From NCBI GenBank assembly GCA_018920255.1, contig JAHLMR010000002.1:1-63498 (forward strand): 63,498 bases of DNA, read 5' to 3'. The translations under genes and the position numbers were made by a program. Numbering within the stretch: position 1 is the stretch's first letter; each line of letters begins with the position of its first letter. The stretch is from Candidatus Aenigmatarchaeota archaeon. GTDB lineage: Archaea > Aenigmatarchaeota > Aenigmatarchaeia > Aenigmatarchaeales > JAHLMR01. This document shows positions 36,039 to 44,478 of the stretch, piece by piece. The notes under the pieces are model-generated. The model did not search any database. It was not told the DNA's origin and saw only the letters and a program-made list of their open reading frames with translations.

Positions 36039-36390
36039 AAGAGAAGAAAAGAAAATCTCAAGCGATACTCAACAATTGTTTATTCAATTTCAAAATTTTC
36101 AACAAATGCTACAATCTGTTTTAATTCAAAAAGAAAATTTCTCTATTCAAAAAGCAGAAATAGAAAATGCTTTATCTGAACTTGAAAAATCAAAAGAAGG
36201 AGAAGATATTTTTAAAATAGCTGGTCCAATTTTAATAAAAGTTAATAAAGATGAAATTACAAAAGAACTTTTAGAACAAAAAGAATCAATTGAATTAAAA
36301 CTTAAATCTTTAAACTCACAAGAAGAAAAATTAAATACAAAAATAAAAGAATTACAAGAAAAACTTCAAACAGCTTTAATGAAAAAATAA
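36031..36390 (+). CDS. pfdB: Prefoldin beta subunit
   Basis: 119 residues: an N-terminal coiled coil (SSDTQQLFIQFQNFQQMLQS), the central beta hairpin (EGEDIFKIAGPILIKVNKDE) and a C-terminal coiled coil (LLEQKESIELKLKSLNSQEE). The hairpin motif identifies the beta subunit of the hexameric chaperone that holds unfolded proteins. ATG 36031 is chosen because GGAGATGA lies directly before it; the alternative ATG at 36022 is part of that site. The end of pcc1 overlaps it by 8 bp. It closes the exosome superoperon. Confidence 0.9.
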   Translation: MSEREEKKISSDTQQLFIQFQNFQQMLQSVLIQKENFSIQKAEIENALSELEKSKEGEDIFKIAGPILIKVNKDEITKELLEQKESIELKLKSLNSQEEKLNTKIKELQEKLQTALMKK

Positions 36391-36394
36391 AAAA

Positions 36395-36721
36395 TTATTT
36401 ATAAACAAAATGTGTCGGAATATCTATAACTTCACCTGTATCTTCCCAATAAAATCTTCCATCATTATTTCTTTTAATATTTTTTGAAATTATTTTTTTA
36501 AATTCTTCTACTGCATAGTTTGTAAACTCACCATCATATTTTCCTTGCCAATTACTACAGATTTTTTCAAAATTATTATCATAAATTTTTCTTTTAAATA
36601 TTTTTTTATCTTCTTGACTTAATTTAGTATTAAAATGCCTTTCTAATATACGTACAATACAGTTTTCAAAAATTCCACTATAAAACTTACTCCATTGATT
36701 TTCATTCTCTCCATTCTCCAT
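36395..36721 (-). CDS. Orphan soluble protein, 108 aa
   Basis: A hydrophilic protein with aromatic residues and no recognised domain: ENQWSKFYSGIFENCIVRIL, ERHFNTKLSQEDKKIFKRKI, NWQGKYDGEFTNYAVEEFKK, DGRFYWEDTGEVIDIPTHFV. The last part could form a small beta hairpin, the rest is helical. GGGTGAGAAAATG is its ribosome site. It is second in a minus-strand pair with the 49-aa protein upstream (11-bp gap), and converges on prefoldin beta. Confidence 0.6.
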   Translation of the reverse strand: MENGENENQWSKFYSGIFENCIVRILERHFNTKLSQEDKKIFKRKIYDNNFEKICSNWQGKYDGEFTNYAVEEFKKIISKNIKRNNDGRFYWEDTGEVIDIPTHFVYK

Positions 36722-36732
36722 TTTCTCACCCT

Positions 36733-36882
36733 TTAATTTTCATTATATTTTTCTAAATCCACCAATCCAGATTCATTTTGAAGGTATATTTTCTTTCCTT
36801 CATATGCACTTTTATTTCTTAAATCATTTCTTTTTCCTATTCCACGCATAACATATTTAATATTATCATATTTGAATTTCAT
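36733..36882 (-). CDS. Orphan small basic protein, 49 aa
   Basis: The product MKFKYDNIKYVMRGIGKRND, LRNKSAYEGKKIYLQNESGL, VDLEKYNEN is basic at the N-terminus and short. GGAGGG lies about 7 bases before the ATG and a TATA-like ATTTAAATATATTTT lies farther upstream on the same strand (about 36935), so expression is likely. It has no cysteines, no membrane segment and no known family. Paired with the 108-aa gene downstream. Confidence 0.6.
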   Translation of the reverse strand: MKFKYDNIKYVMRGIGKRNDLRNKSAYEGKKIYLQNESGLVDLEKYNEN

Positions 36883-37015
36883 TCTTTTTCCCTCCTTTAA
36901 TGCGAGTAATAAAAATTTAATTTTAAAATATATTTAAATCTTATTTTTTTACCATTTTTAACGAGTAAAAAGTTAAATTATTAATTTTAATATTTAATAC
37001 ATATTAATTAAAATT

Positions 37016-37981
37016 ATGCAAAAAATAATAAAATATTTAAAAGAACTAAAAGGAAAAACTCTTCTTCTTACACATCATAATGCTGATTTAGATGCAGTTG
37101 CAAGTTGTTTAGTTTTAAAAAATTGTTTAGAAAAATATGGAAAAGAAGTTTATATTGGAACGTCGGAAAGTATTTCAAAGTTAGCATCAAATTTACAAGT
37201 AGCAGATATAATAATAGACCCAGATTGTAATAATTATGATAATATAATTTTAATTGAAACTTCTGTATTAGAACAATTAAAAACAATAAAAAATTTAAGG
37301 GTAGATGCAATAATAGATCATCATCCTCCAGGAAATTTGGCGTCTCAAGCTAAAATAAAGTTTATTGATGAAAATAAAAAATCATGTGCACAAATAATTT
37401 TTGAAATTTGCAAAAATATGAAATATGAAATTAATAGTGAAGATGGAAAAGTACTTTTAGCAGGAATTATTTTTGATACAGCACATTTTTCTCATGCAGA
37501 TAAAGAAGTTTTTAAAAACGTTTTAGAAATTATTGAAAAAACAAATATAAACATTCAAGATGCATTTAAATTTCTAGAAGTAGAAACAGATATTTCAGAA
37601 AAAATTGCTTGTATAAAAGCATTATCAAGATTAAATGCTTATAGAATAAACGACATTTTAATTGTTTTTTCTGTTGCAGGAAGCTTTGAAGGACCTATTG
37701 CAAGAACTATTACAAAATTAGGTGCTGATATAGCAGTTATTGCAAATATAAAGGAGGATGAAATAAGAATTAGTAGTAGAGGAAAAGAAAAAATAAAAAA
37801 TTATGGAATTGATCTCTCTGAAATTTTTAAAGAAGTTGGAAAAATTATAGATGGTTCTGGGGGTGGGCATGATTTAGCCGGAAGTGCAAACGGAAAAAAT
37901 AAAAAAGCATTAAATAAAGCATTTAATTTTATTCTTAATACTATTTCTAAAAGAATAGGAAAACCATATAAAAAAATTTAA
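37016..37981 (+). CDS. DHH-family phosphoesterase (NrnA/RecJ-like)
   Basis: 321 residues. Motif I THHNADLDAVAS (H20-S30), motif III DHHPPG (D101-H103), and the DHHA1 substrate-binding GGGHDLAGSANG near the C-terminus. The family hydrolyses short oligonucleotides, pAp or cyclic dinucleotides with Mn2+; which one applies here is not clear. First-motif H-N-A-D-L-D is a common variant of the D-x-D-A-x-G form. It is followed 40 bp later by srp54. Confidence 0.88.
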   Translation: MQKIIKYLKELKGKTLLLTHHNADLDAVASCLVLKNCLEKYGKEVYIGTSESISKLASNLQVADIIIDPDCNNYDNIILIETSVLEQLKTIKNLRVDAIIDHHPPGNLASQAKIKFIDENKKSCAQIIFEICKNMKYEINSEDGKVLLAGIIFDTAHFSHADKEVFKNVLEIIEKTNINIQDAFKFLEVETDISEKIACIKALSRLNAYRINDILIVFSVAGSFEGPIARTITKLGADIAVIANIKEDEIRISSRGKEKIKNYGIDLSEIFKEVGKIIDGSGGGHDLAGSANGKNKKALNKAFNFILNTISKRIGKPYKKI

Positions 37982-38021
37982 AACCATAAACATTTTAAAC
38001 TATTTACATTAATTCTTTATT

Positions 38022-39359
38022 ATGGTATTAGAAAAAATAGGAGAAGGTTTAAGAGAAGCATTAAGAAAAATAGCAAGAGTAGGTTACATAGATAAAAATG
38101 TAATAGATGAGCTTGTTAAAGATATACAAAGATCACTTCTTTTAGGAGATGTTGATGTAAAGCTTGTTTTTGAATTAACTAAAAGAATAAAAGAAAGAGC
38201 ACTAAATGAAAAACCACAACCAGGAATAACACCAAAAGAACATATTGTAAATATTGTTTATCAAGAACTTGTAAATTTTGTTGGAAAAAAACCAGAAATA
38301 GAATTAAAACCAAGAAAAATAATGTTAATAGGACTTTTTGGAAGTGGTAAAACAACGACAATAGGAAAATTAGCAAAATTTTATCAAAAAAGAGGACTAA
38401 GATGTGCTTTAATTGGTTGCGATGTACATAGACCAGCAGCAATGGATCAACTACAGCAAATTTCAAATTTAATTAATGTACCTTGTTATGCACCAAAAGA
38501 TATAAAAGATCCAATTGAAATAGCTAAAAAGGGAATAGAATTATTTGAAAAAAACTATGATCTTCTCATCTTTGATACTTCAGGAAGGAATGCTTTAGAT
38601 AAAGAATTGGCTAATGAATTGAAAAAATTGGGAGAATTTATAAAACCAAATGAAGTTTTATTAACAATTCCAGCGGATATAGGTCAGGCTGCAAGAATAC
38701 AAGCAGAAGAATTTAAAAAATTAGTTGGAATAACAGGAATTATAATTACAAAAATGGATGGAACAGCAAAAGGTGGAGGAGCATTAACAGCCTGTGCTGT
38801 AACAGGAGTTCAAGTAAAATGGATTGGAGTTGGAGAAAAATTAGATGCATTAGAACAATTTGATCCTGAAAGATTTATTTCAAGATTAATAGGATTTGGA
38901 GATTTACAATCTCTTTTAGAAAAAGCAAGAGATGTAATTTCTGAAGAAAAAGCAAAAGAAATAACTGAAAACATTTCTAAGGGAAAATTAACAATGGATG
39001 ATTTTCTTTTTCAATTAGAAAGCTTTCAAAAAATGGGCTCTATTAAATCAATAACAGAAATGCTACCAGGATTTTCTTTACCTAAAAATATAGATCTTTC
39101 AAAACAAGAGGAAAAAATGAAAAAATGGAAATATGCAATTCAAAGCATGACAAAAAAAGAAAGAGAAAACCCAGAAATAATTGATTCTTCAAGAATTTCT
39201 AGAATATCAAGAGGAAGCGGCGTACCAGAATCTGAAATAAGGGATTTATTAAAAACATATGAACAAATGAAAAAAATGATAAAATTGACTTCTGGTAAAA
39301 AAAGAGGTTTAATTGGAAATTTGATGAAAAAATTTAAAATGTTCAAAGGTTTATTATAA
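38022..39359 (+). CDS. srp54: Signal recognition particle protein SRP54
   Basis: 445 residues: N domain (1-95), G domain with G1 GLFGSGKTTT (104-113), GCDVHRPAAMDQLQQ, the DTSGRN motif, TKMDGTAKGGGA and GVGEKLDALEQFDPERFISR, then the methionine-rich M domain with MTKKERENPEIIDSSRISRI and GSGVPESEIRDLLK that binds SRP RNA and signal sequences. The G3 motif reads FDTSGRNALD, normal for the family. TTTACATTAATTC lies before the start; likely leaderless. TrmY starts 7 bp after its stop. Confidence 0.96.
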   Translation: MVLEKIGEGLREALRKIARVGYIDKNVIDELVKDIQRSLLLGDVDVKLVFELTKRIKERALNEKPQPGITPKEHIVNIVYQELVNFVGKKPEIELKPRKIMLIGLFGSGKTTTIGKLAKFYQKRGLRCALIGCDVHRPAAMDQLQQISNLINVPCYAPKDIKDPIEIAKKGIELFEKNYDLLIFDTSGRNALDKELANELKKLGEFIKPNEVLLTIPADIGQAARIQAEEFKKLVGITGIIITKMDGTAKGGGALTACAVTGVQVKWIGVGEKLDALEQFDPERFISRLIGFGDLQSLLEKARDVISEEKAKEITENISKGKLTMDDFLFQLESFQKMGSIKSITEMLPGFSLPKNIDLSKQEEKMKKWKYAIQSMTKKERENPEIIDSSRISRISRGSGVPESEIRDLLKTYEQMKKMIKLTSGKKRGLIGNLMKKFKMFKGLL

Positions 39360-39366
39360 GATTTTT

Positions 39367-39942
39367 ATGAGAACATTTATTTTATATTTAAATAAAGCAA
39401 GAACAGATGAAAAATTTAATATTGATGATTTACCAAGTTCTGGTGGAAGAATGGATGTATTATGTAGAGCAGTAACATCTTCATTATGGCTTTCTCATTC
39501 TCTAAGAGAAGAAACAAAATTAATTGGAGTATTGAATGGCCCACCAAACCCACCGGTTTCTGTATATTTTAATTCAAATACAATGAAATTTGTAAGTCCA
39601 GATGAACGTTCTATTTCATTTTGGATTAAAAAGGCATTAGCACAAATAGGAAAAACTACAAGAAGTGGAATATATGCTGAAAGAAAAAGTTTTCAAGAAA
39701 TTATAAAAGAATTAAAAGATATGCCTATTTATATTCTTCATGAATCTGGTAAAAATATTTTTGAAGTAAAAATATTAGATAATCCTGTTTTTATTTTGGG
39801 TGATCATATAGGAATTCCTAAAAAAGATGAAAATTTTGCTATGAGATATGCAAAGGAAAAAATTTCACTTGGAAAAAAATCTTATTTAGCATCTTCGTGT
39901 ATTTCTATTATAAATTGGATTTTAGATGTAAATTTAAAATAA
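39367..39942 (+). CDS. trmY: TrmY, tRNA pseudouridine-54 N1-methyltransferase
   Basis: 191 residues of the SPOUT fold: MRTFILYLNKARTDEKFNID, LPSSGGRMDVLCRAVTSSLW, LIGVLNGPPNPPVSVYF, and the SAM-binding knot with VFILGDHIGIPKKDE and SCISIINWILD. TrmY methylates pseudouridine 54 to m1-pseudouridine, which replaces ribothymidine in archaeal T-loops. It lies one gene from Pus10, the enzyme that makes pseudouridine 54. It converges with the presenilin gene, overlapping by 9 bp. Confidence 0.93.
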   Translation: MRTFILYLNKARTDEKFNIDDLPSSGGRMDVLCRAVTSSLWLSHSLREETKLIGVLNGPPNPPVSVYFNSNTMKFVSPDERSISFWIKKALAQIGKTTRSGIYAERKSFQEIIKELKDMPIYILHESGKNIFEVKILDNPVFILGDHIGIPKKDENFAMRYAKEKISLGKKSYLASSCISIINWILDVNLK

Positions 39943-40758
39943 TAAATTAGCAATTACAATTCCAGATAAACTTCCAACTGAAACAAATGGAAGTGCTGGT
40001 AATGGTGAAGGATTATTTTTCATATAATAAAATAATAAAATTAATGATATCCAGCAACCAAAAATACAAAACAATCCATGTATAAATCCATGTTTCACAA
40101 TTGAAGATACAGCAAGAGCTAAAGGAAGGACAACATCGCCTAATCCTAAATGAAATACATGCACTTTTTTAACTTTTCCATAAATTTTTCTTGGAGTTTT
40201 ATATTCATGGGCGCTTGAAAACATAAAAGAAGTTGGTCTTTTTATTAATAACTTTGCTAAACTTATCATGTGTTTTGTTATAAAAACTGCAACAATATCA
40301 TATGTTGATAATAGCAAAAGAAAAACTATACACGGAACCAAATCAAAGGATAAACCTATTATAGCTCCAGCACCTGCTCCAGAAATAGTACTTGAAATAT
40401 TTTGGCTTAGAAAAGAAGGTTTTATCGTTTTCCATAAAGTTAATCCTGCAGCCAAAATTAATGAAATAATTGAGACTTGAATTACAATATCAAAAAATAA
40501 AAATGATGCAAGAAAAATTAGAAATGGTTCAAAGGAAAAAATAAAGCCTTTCCAAAATTTTGATACTATAAGTATTACTATTGTCATAAAAATAATCCAG
40601 AAAAATAAATAAAAACTATTTTCTATTGAGTATGGATTTTCAACTGGCGGAATTGCAGCCCCACTTTTAATTAAATTATAATAAGTATATCCTGCATAAA
40701 TTCCTAAAATTTGAGTTATTACAACAAATATTAATATAATGAAAATATTTTTTTGCAT
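39934..40758 (-). CDS. Presenilin/signal-peptide-peptidase-type intramembrane aspartyl protease
   Basis: 274 residues with about nine hydrophobic segments. The catalytic aspartates sit in STYDIVAVF (D154) and HLGLGDVVLP (D208), and the C-terminal PAL motif is PALPF (254-258). All three hallmarks of the A22 family are intact. In archaea such proteases are thought to clear signal peptides or other membrane segments. It is encoded between trmY and pus10 but on the other strand. Upstream, TTTTTAAACTC and TATTTTTAAAC suggest TATA sites shared with the divergent pus10. Confidence 0.9.
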   Translation of the reverse strand: MQKNIFIILIFVVITQILGIYAGYTYYNLIKSGAAIPPVENPYSIENSFYLFFWIIFMTIVILIVSKFWKGFIFSFEPFLIFLASFLFFDIVIQVSIISLILAAGLTLWKTIKPSFLSQNISSTISGAGAGAIIGLSFDLVPCIVFLLLLSTYDIVAVFITKHMISLAKLLIKRPTSFMFSSAHEYKTPRKIYGKVKKVHVFHLGLGDVVLPLALAVSSIVKHGFIHGLFCIFGCWISLILLFYYMKNNPSPLPALPFVSVGSLSGIVIANLLF

Positions 40759-40809
40759 AATATTTAATGATCTTTTATATTTTTAAACTCTTAAAAATAA
40801 TTTTTATTT

Positions 40810-42066
40810 ATGAATATAGAAAAATTATCTGAAATATTCCAAGAACCAATATGTGATAACTGTTTAGGAAGACAATACGCTCAACTTTTATCAGGATTTT
40901 CTAATAAAGAAAGAGGAAATTGTTTAAGATTATTTTTTTCATTTTTAATTGATGGAAATTTAATTAATCAAGAAGTATTAAATAAATTAGAACCATCAAA
41001 TTTTAAAAACTTTACTTTTAGACAAAATAAAAATTTTTATGAGTTAGTTAAAAAATCAGAAATAAAAAAATGTAAAATATGTAATGATTTCTTTAAAGAA
41101 GATATAGAAAAATATGTAGAAAAAATTATTAAAAAACTAAAAGAATATGAATTTTCTACTTTTTTAGTTGGAACAAAACCATCAAAAGAAATGCTTAATT
41201 CTGAAGAAAAACTTTGGGAAAAAATAGGCATATCTTTTTGTGAACCAATAAAAGCAGAAATTAATAGAGAGATTGGAAAAAGATTAGAAAAAAATACTAA
41301 AAAGAAAGCTGAATTAAAAAATCCAGATATCTCAATTATTTTAGATTTAAATGAAAATAAAATAAATTTTCAAGTTAAATCATTATTTATTTTTGGATAT
41401 TATAAAAAATTAAAAAGAGGTTTTCCGCAATGTAAATGGGGAACACCTGGAAAATATAAAACTTCTGTTGAAGAAGAAATAGGAAGACCTTTATTAAAAA
41501 TTACTAAAGGAAAAACTCATAAGTTTCATGGATATGGAAGAGAGGACATTGATGCATTATGTTTAGGAGACAGAGCATTTGTAATTGAAATAAAAGAACC
41601 AAGAAAAAGAAATATTGATTTAAAAGATGCTATGAAAAAAATAAACAAAAGTAATAAAATAAAAGTTAAGGGATTAAAAATTGTAGATATGAATGTTGTT
41701 AGAAAAATTAAAGAAGAACATGGAGATAAAGAATACAGAGCTGAAGTTGTTTTAGATAAGCCAATAAAGAAGGAAGATTTAAAGAAATTAAAAAATTTAA
41801 TTGGTGTTATAGAACAAAGAACACCGCTTAGAGTTTCTCATAGAAGATCTGATTTAATTAGAAAAAAATATGTTAAAAAAATTTCTTGGAAGTTTATAAA
41901 CTCAAAAAAATTTGAAATAAAAATAAAAACAAATGCAGGACTTTATATTAAAGAGCTTATTTCTGGAGATAATGGAAGAACAAAGCCAAGTATTTCAGAA
42001 ATATTACAAAGAAATGCAAAATGCAAAAAGTTAGATGTTATTTGGTTAGAAAAGCCAAAAATTTAA
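40810..42066 (+). CDS. pus10: tRNA pseudouridine synthase Pus10
   Basis: 418 residues. Two zinc pairs, CDNC (15-18) and CKIC (88-91), flank a THUMP-like N-terminal half; the catalytic domain has FHGYGREDIDALCLGDRAF with the G-R-E-D-I-D block at 243-248 that carries the catalytic aspartate, then LRVSHRRSDLIRKK and SGDNGRTKPSISEIL. Pus10 forms pseudouridine 54 and 55 in archaeal tRNA. Paired functionally with TrmY at 39367. Confidence 0.94.
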   Translation: MNIEKLSEIFQEPICDNCLGRQYAQLLSGFSNKERGNCLRLFFSFLIDGNLINQEVLNKLEPSNFKNFTFRQNKNFYELVKKSEIKKCKICNDFFKEDIEKYVEKIIKKLKEYEFSTFLVGTKPSKEMLNSEEKLWEKIGISFCEPIKAEINREIGKRLEKNTKKKAELKNPDISIILDLNENKINFQVKSLFIFGYYKKLKRGFPQCKWGTPGKYKTSVEEEIGRPLLKITKGKTHKFHGYGREDIDALCLGDRAFVIEIKEPRKRNIDLKDAMKKINKSNKIKVKGLKIVDMNVVRKIKEEHGDKEYRAEVVLDKPIKKEDLKKLKNLIGVIEQRTPLRVSHRRSDLIRKKYVKKISWKFINSKKFEIKIKTNAGLYIKELISGDNGRTKPSISEILQRNAKCKKLDVIWLEKPKI

Positions 42067-42086
42067 ACTGCATAAAAGTTTTAATC

Positions 42087-42094
42087 TTTAAATA
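42087..42094 (+). promoter_or_regulatory. TATA box of the L21e/tRNA-Leu unit
   Basis: TTTAAATA within TTAATCTTTAAATATTTTAA, about 30 bp before the L21e ATG (42124). It matches the core shared with S12, EF-1A and S10. Confidence 0.6.
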
Positions 42095-42123
42095 TTTTAA
42101 AATTCTTAAAAAATTTGATAAAA

Positions 42124-42402
42124 ATGGTAGTAAAGTCACATGGTCCTAGGAGAAGAACAAGAGAAAAATTTAGAAATCCTGAAAAATTTAAGCCAAATTT
42201 ATTTTTACAAGAATTTGCAGAAGGAACAAATGTTGTTATAAAAACTCTTTCTAGCAGTCACTCTGGAATGCCATTTAGAAGATTTCATGGAAAATCTGGA
42301 AAAGTTATAGGAAAGCGTGGGAATGCTTATATTGTAGAAATAAAAGATGGAAACAAAATTAAAAAATTAATTGTAAATCCAGAACATCTGAAAAAATTAT
42401 AA
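42124..42402 (+). CDS. rpl21e: Ribosomal protein L21e
   Basis: 92 residues: MVVKSHGPRRRTREKFRNPE, the SH3-like barrel GTNVVIKTLSSSHSGMPFRR, FHGKSGKVIGKRGNAYIVEI and DGNKIKKLIVNPEHLKKL. Length and motif GxHGKSG fit L21e. An in-frame TTG at 42115 exists but ATG 42124 is the natural start, following a TTGATAAAA spacer. The tRNA-Leu gene begins 26 bp later and may be co-transcribed. Confidence 0.95.
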   Translation: MVVKSHGPRRRTREKFRNPEKFKPNLFLQEFAEGTNVVIKTLSSSHSGMPFRRFHGKSGKVIGKRGNAYIVEIKDGNKIKKLIVNPEHLKKL

Positions 42403-42428
42403 AGTATTAAATCCTATTTTCTTTATAT

Positions 42429-42547
42429 GCGGGGGTCGCCAAGCCAGGTCAAAGGTGCAGGACTGAGGCTCCTGTGGGTTAGTCCCTTCGTGAGAAACTT
42501 TCTTATTAAGAGAAAGTTCACGAATTCAAATCTCACCCCCCGCACCA
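42429..42547 (+). tRNA. tRNA-Leu (GAG) with a T-arm intron
   Basis: Acceptor GCGGGGG pairs perfectly with CCCCCGC (42537-42543), discriminator A at 42544 and encoded CCA at 42545-42547. The anticodon stem-loop is CAGGA-CTGAGGC-TCCTG with anticodon GAG. A GGG/CCC variable arm marks a class II tRNA. The T-stem 5' half GTGAG ends at 42494, but its loop and 3' half, TTCAAAT-CTCAC, begin at 42525: a 30-nt insert interrupts the arm between positions 53 and 54. Without it the tRNA is 86 nt, normal for leucine. Removing any other segment gives a worse T-arm. Confidence 0.93.
42495..42524 (+). other. 30-nt non-canonical intron at tRNA position 53/54
   Basis: The insert fits a bulge-helix-bulge: central helix CGTG (42489-42492)/CACG (42519-42522), 5' bulge AG^A, 3' bulge AA^T, and an 8-bp inner stem AACTTTCT/AGAAAGTT. 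Cutting after the second bulge base on each side joins GTGAG to TTCAAAT-CTCAC exactly. The outer helix is weak, so it is a relaxed motif, which needs a broad-specificity splicing endonuclease. Confidence 0.8.
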
Positions 42548-42587
42548 AAACACTTCTTTATAAACTTTAAATTTAATTTTATTTTTT

Positions 42588-44432
42588 ATGAAAAGAAAAA
42601 TAAAAACACGTCCAAGTGAAATTAAAGAAAAGATAGAAAAAGTAGTGCCAGACACATCTATAATAATTGACGGTAAGCTTTCAAATTTAATTTCAAGCGG
42701 AGAATTAGATAATATAACAATATTAATTCCAGAAGCAGTTATAGCAGAACTTCAAGCGCAAGCTTCAAGAGGTCAGGAAATAGGTTTTATAGGTTTAGAA
42801 GAAATTAAAAAGATAAGAGAAATCTCAGAAAAACATAATATAATTTTAAAATTTGTTGGAGAAAGACCAAGTTATGAAGATATTCTAATGGCAAAATCAG
42901 GAAGAATTGATGCATTAATTCAAGATATTGCAAAAATTAATAAAGCAGTGCTTTTTACTGCAGATCTTCCACAAGCTTTAGTTGCAGAGGCAGAAGGAAT
43001 AAAAGTAAAATATTTTGAAGCATATGAAAAAGCCAAAAAAATTAAAATAGAAGATTTTTTAACTCCTGATACAATGTCAATACATTTAAAAGAAGGTTGT
43101 ATTCCTCTTGCAAAGAGAGGTAAACCAGGAGAATTTAAATTAGTAAAAATAAGAGAAGAACCAATATCTACTTCTGAACTAGAGGAAATTTCAAAAGAAA
43201 TTTTTGAAATAGCAAAATATGAAGAAAATGCTTTTGTCGAATTTAATGAATATGGAGTTTCTGTTCTTCAAATAAAAGATTTAAGAATAGCAATTGTAAG
43301 ACCACCGTTAAGCGATGGAATTGAAATAACAGTTGTAAGACCTGTTGTTAAATTAAAATTAGATGATTATAAACTTTCTGATAAACTTAAAGCAAGATTA
43401 GAATCAAAAGCAGAGGGAATACTTATAGCAGGACCCCCGGGTTCAGGAAAATCTACATTTGCTGCTTCAATTGCAGAATTTTATTTAAATAAAGGAAAAA
43501 TTGTTAAAACAATGGAAAATCCGAGAGATTTACAAGTTCCACCTGAAATTACTCAATATGCACCATTTGATAATTCTTTTGCAAAAACAGCAGATATTCT
43601 TCTATTAGTAAGACCAGATTATGTTATTTTTGATGAAATAAGAAAATCAAAAGATTTTGAAATTTTCTCTGATATGAGATTAGCTGGAATAGGTTTAGTT
43701 GGGGTAGTTCATGCAACAGATCCAATTGATGCTATACAAAGATTTATAGGAAAAATAGAATTAGGAATAATTCCTCATATTATTGATACTATAATTTATA
43801 TTAAAAACGGAAAAATAGAAAACGTATTTTCAACAAATATAACTGTTAAGGTACCTTCTGGTATGATAGAAGCTGATTTATCAAGACCTGTTGTAGAGGT
43901 AAGAGATTTTGAAACAGGAAAATTAATTTATGAAATATATACATATGGCGAGCAAACAGTTGTTTTACCTGTTATAGAAAAAGAAGCAAAAGGTGCTATG
44001 CAAAAGCTTGCTGAAGAAAAAATATTAGAAGAAATGAGAAAATATGATAAAAATACAAAAATAGAATGGGTAGGAGAAAATAAAGTTATTTTAACTGTAA
44101 GAAATGAGATTATACCAAGAATTATAGGAAAGGAAGGAAAAAATATAAAGCAATTGGAAGAAAAACTAGGACTTTCAATTGATATTTCACCAGCAGTTGC
44201 ATCTTTGGGGAGTGAAATAAAAACAGATATTTCTGAAATAGGAAATAATATAGTTTTAATATATGATAAAAAATATGCAGGAAAACATGCAAACATATAT
44301 ATAGATTCAGAATATTTATTTACAGCAACTATAGGAAGAAAAGCTGAAATTAAAATTAATAAGGATTCTGAATTAGGAAAAAAGCTCTTAATTGCTTTAA
44401 CTTCAAAAAAGAAAATAAAAAGTTTTATATAA
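42588..44432 (+). CDS. PIN-domain/PilT-type ATPase/KH protein
   Basis: 614 residues in three parts: a PIN nuclease domain (VVPDTSIIIDGKL, with acidic D22 and others such as DALIQD and FTADLP), a PilT/VirB11-like ATPase with Walker A AGPPGSGKST (about 281-290) and the DEIRKSKDFEIF Walker B region, and a C-terminal KH domain (IIPRIIGKEGKNIKQLEEKL). This three-part architecture is a conserved archaeal family thought to couple ATP use to RNA processing; its target is unknown. It starts 40 bp after tRNA-Leu. Confidence 0.88.
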   Translation: MKRKIKTRPSEIKEKIEKVVPDTSIIIDGKLSNLISSGELDNITILIPEAVIAELQAQASRGQEIGFIGLEEIKKIREISEKHNIILKFVGERPSYEDILMAKSGRIDALIQDIAKINKAVLFTADLPQALVAEAEGIKVKYFEAYEKAKKIKIEDFLTPDTMSIHLKEGCIPLAKRGKPGEFKLVKIREEPISTSELEEISKEIFEIAKYEENAFVEFNEYGVSVLQIKDLRIAIVRPPLSDGIEITVVRPVVKLKLDDYKLSDKLKARLESKAEGILIAGPPGSGKSTFAASIAEFYLNKGKIVKTMENPRDLQVPPEITQYAPFDNSFAKTADILLLVRPDYVIFDEIRKSKDFEIFSDMRLAGIGLVGVVHATDPIDAIQRFIGKIELGIIPHIIDTIIYIKNGKIENVFSTNITVKVPSGMIEADLSRPVVEVRDFETGKLIYEIYTYGEQTVVLPVIEKEAKGAMQKLAEEKILEEMRKYDKNTKIEWVGENKVILTVRNEIIPRIIGKEGKNIKQLEEKLGLSIDISPAVASLGSEIKTDISEIGNNIVLIYDKKYAGKHANIYIDSEYLFTATIGRKAEIKINKDSELGKKLLIALTSKKKIKSFI

Positions 44433-44478
44433 AAAAGATTTATAAATAAAGAATTTTTATAAGATATAAGGTGATTTT

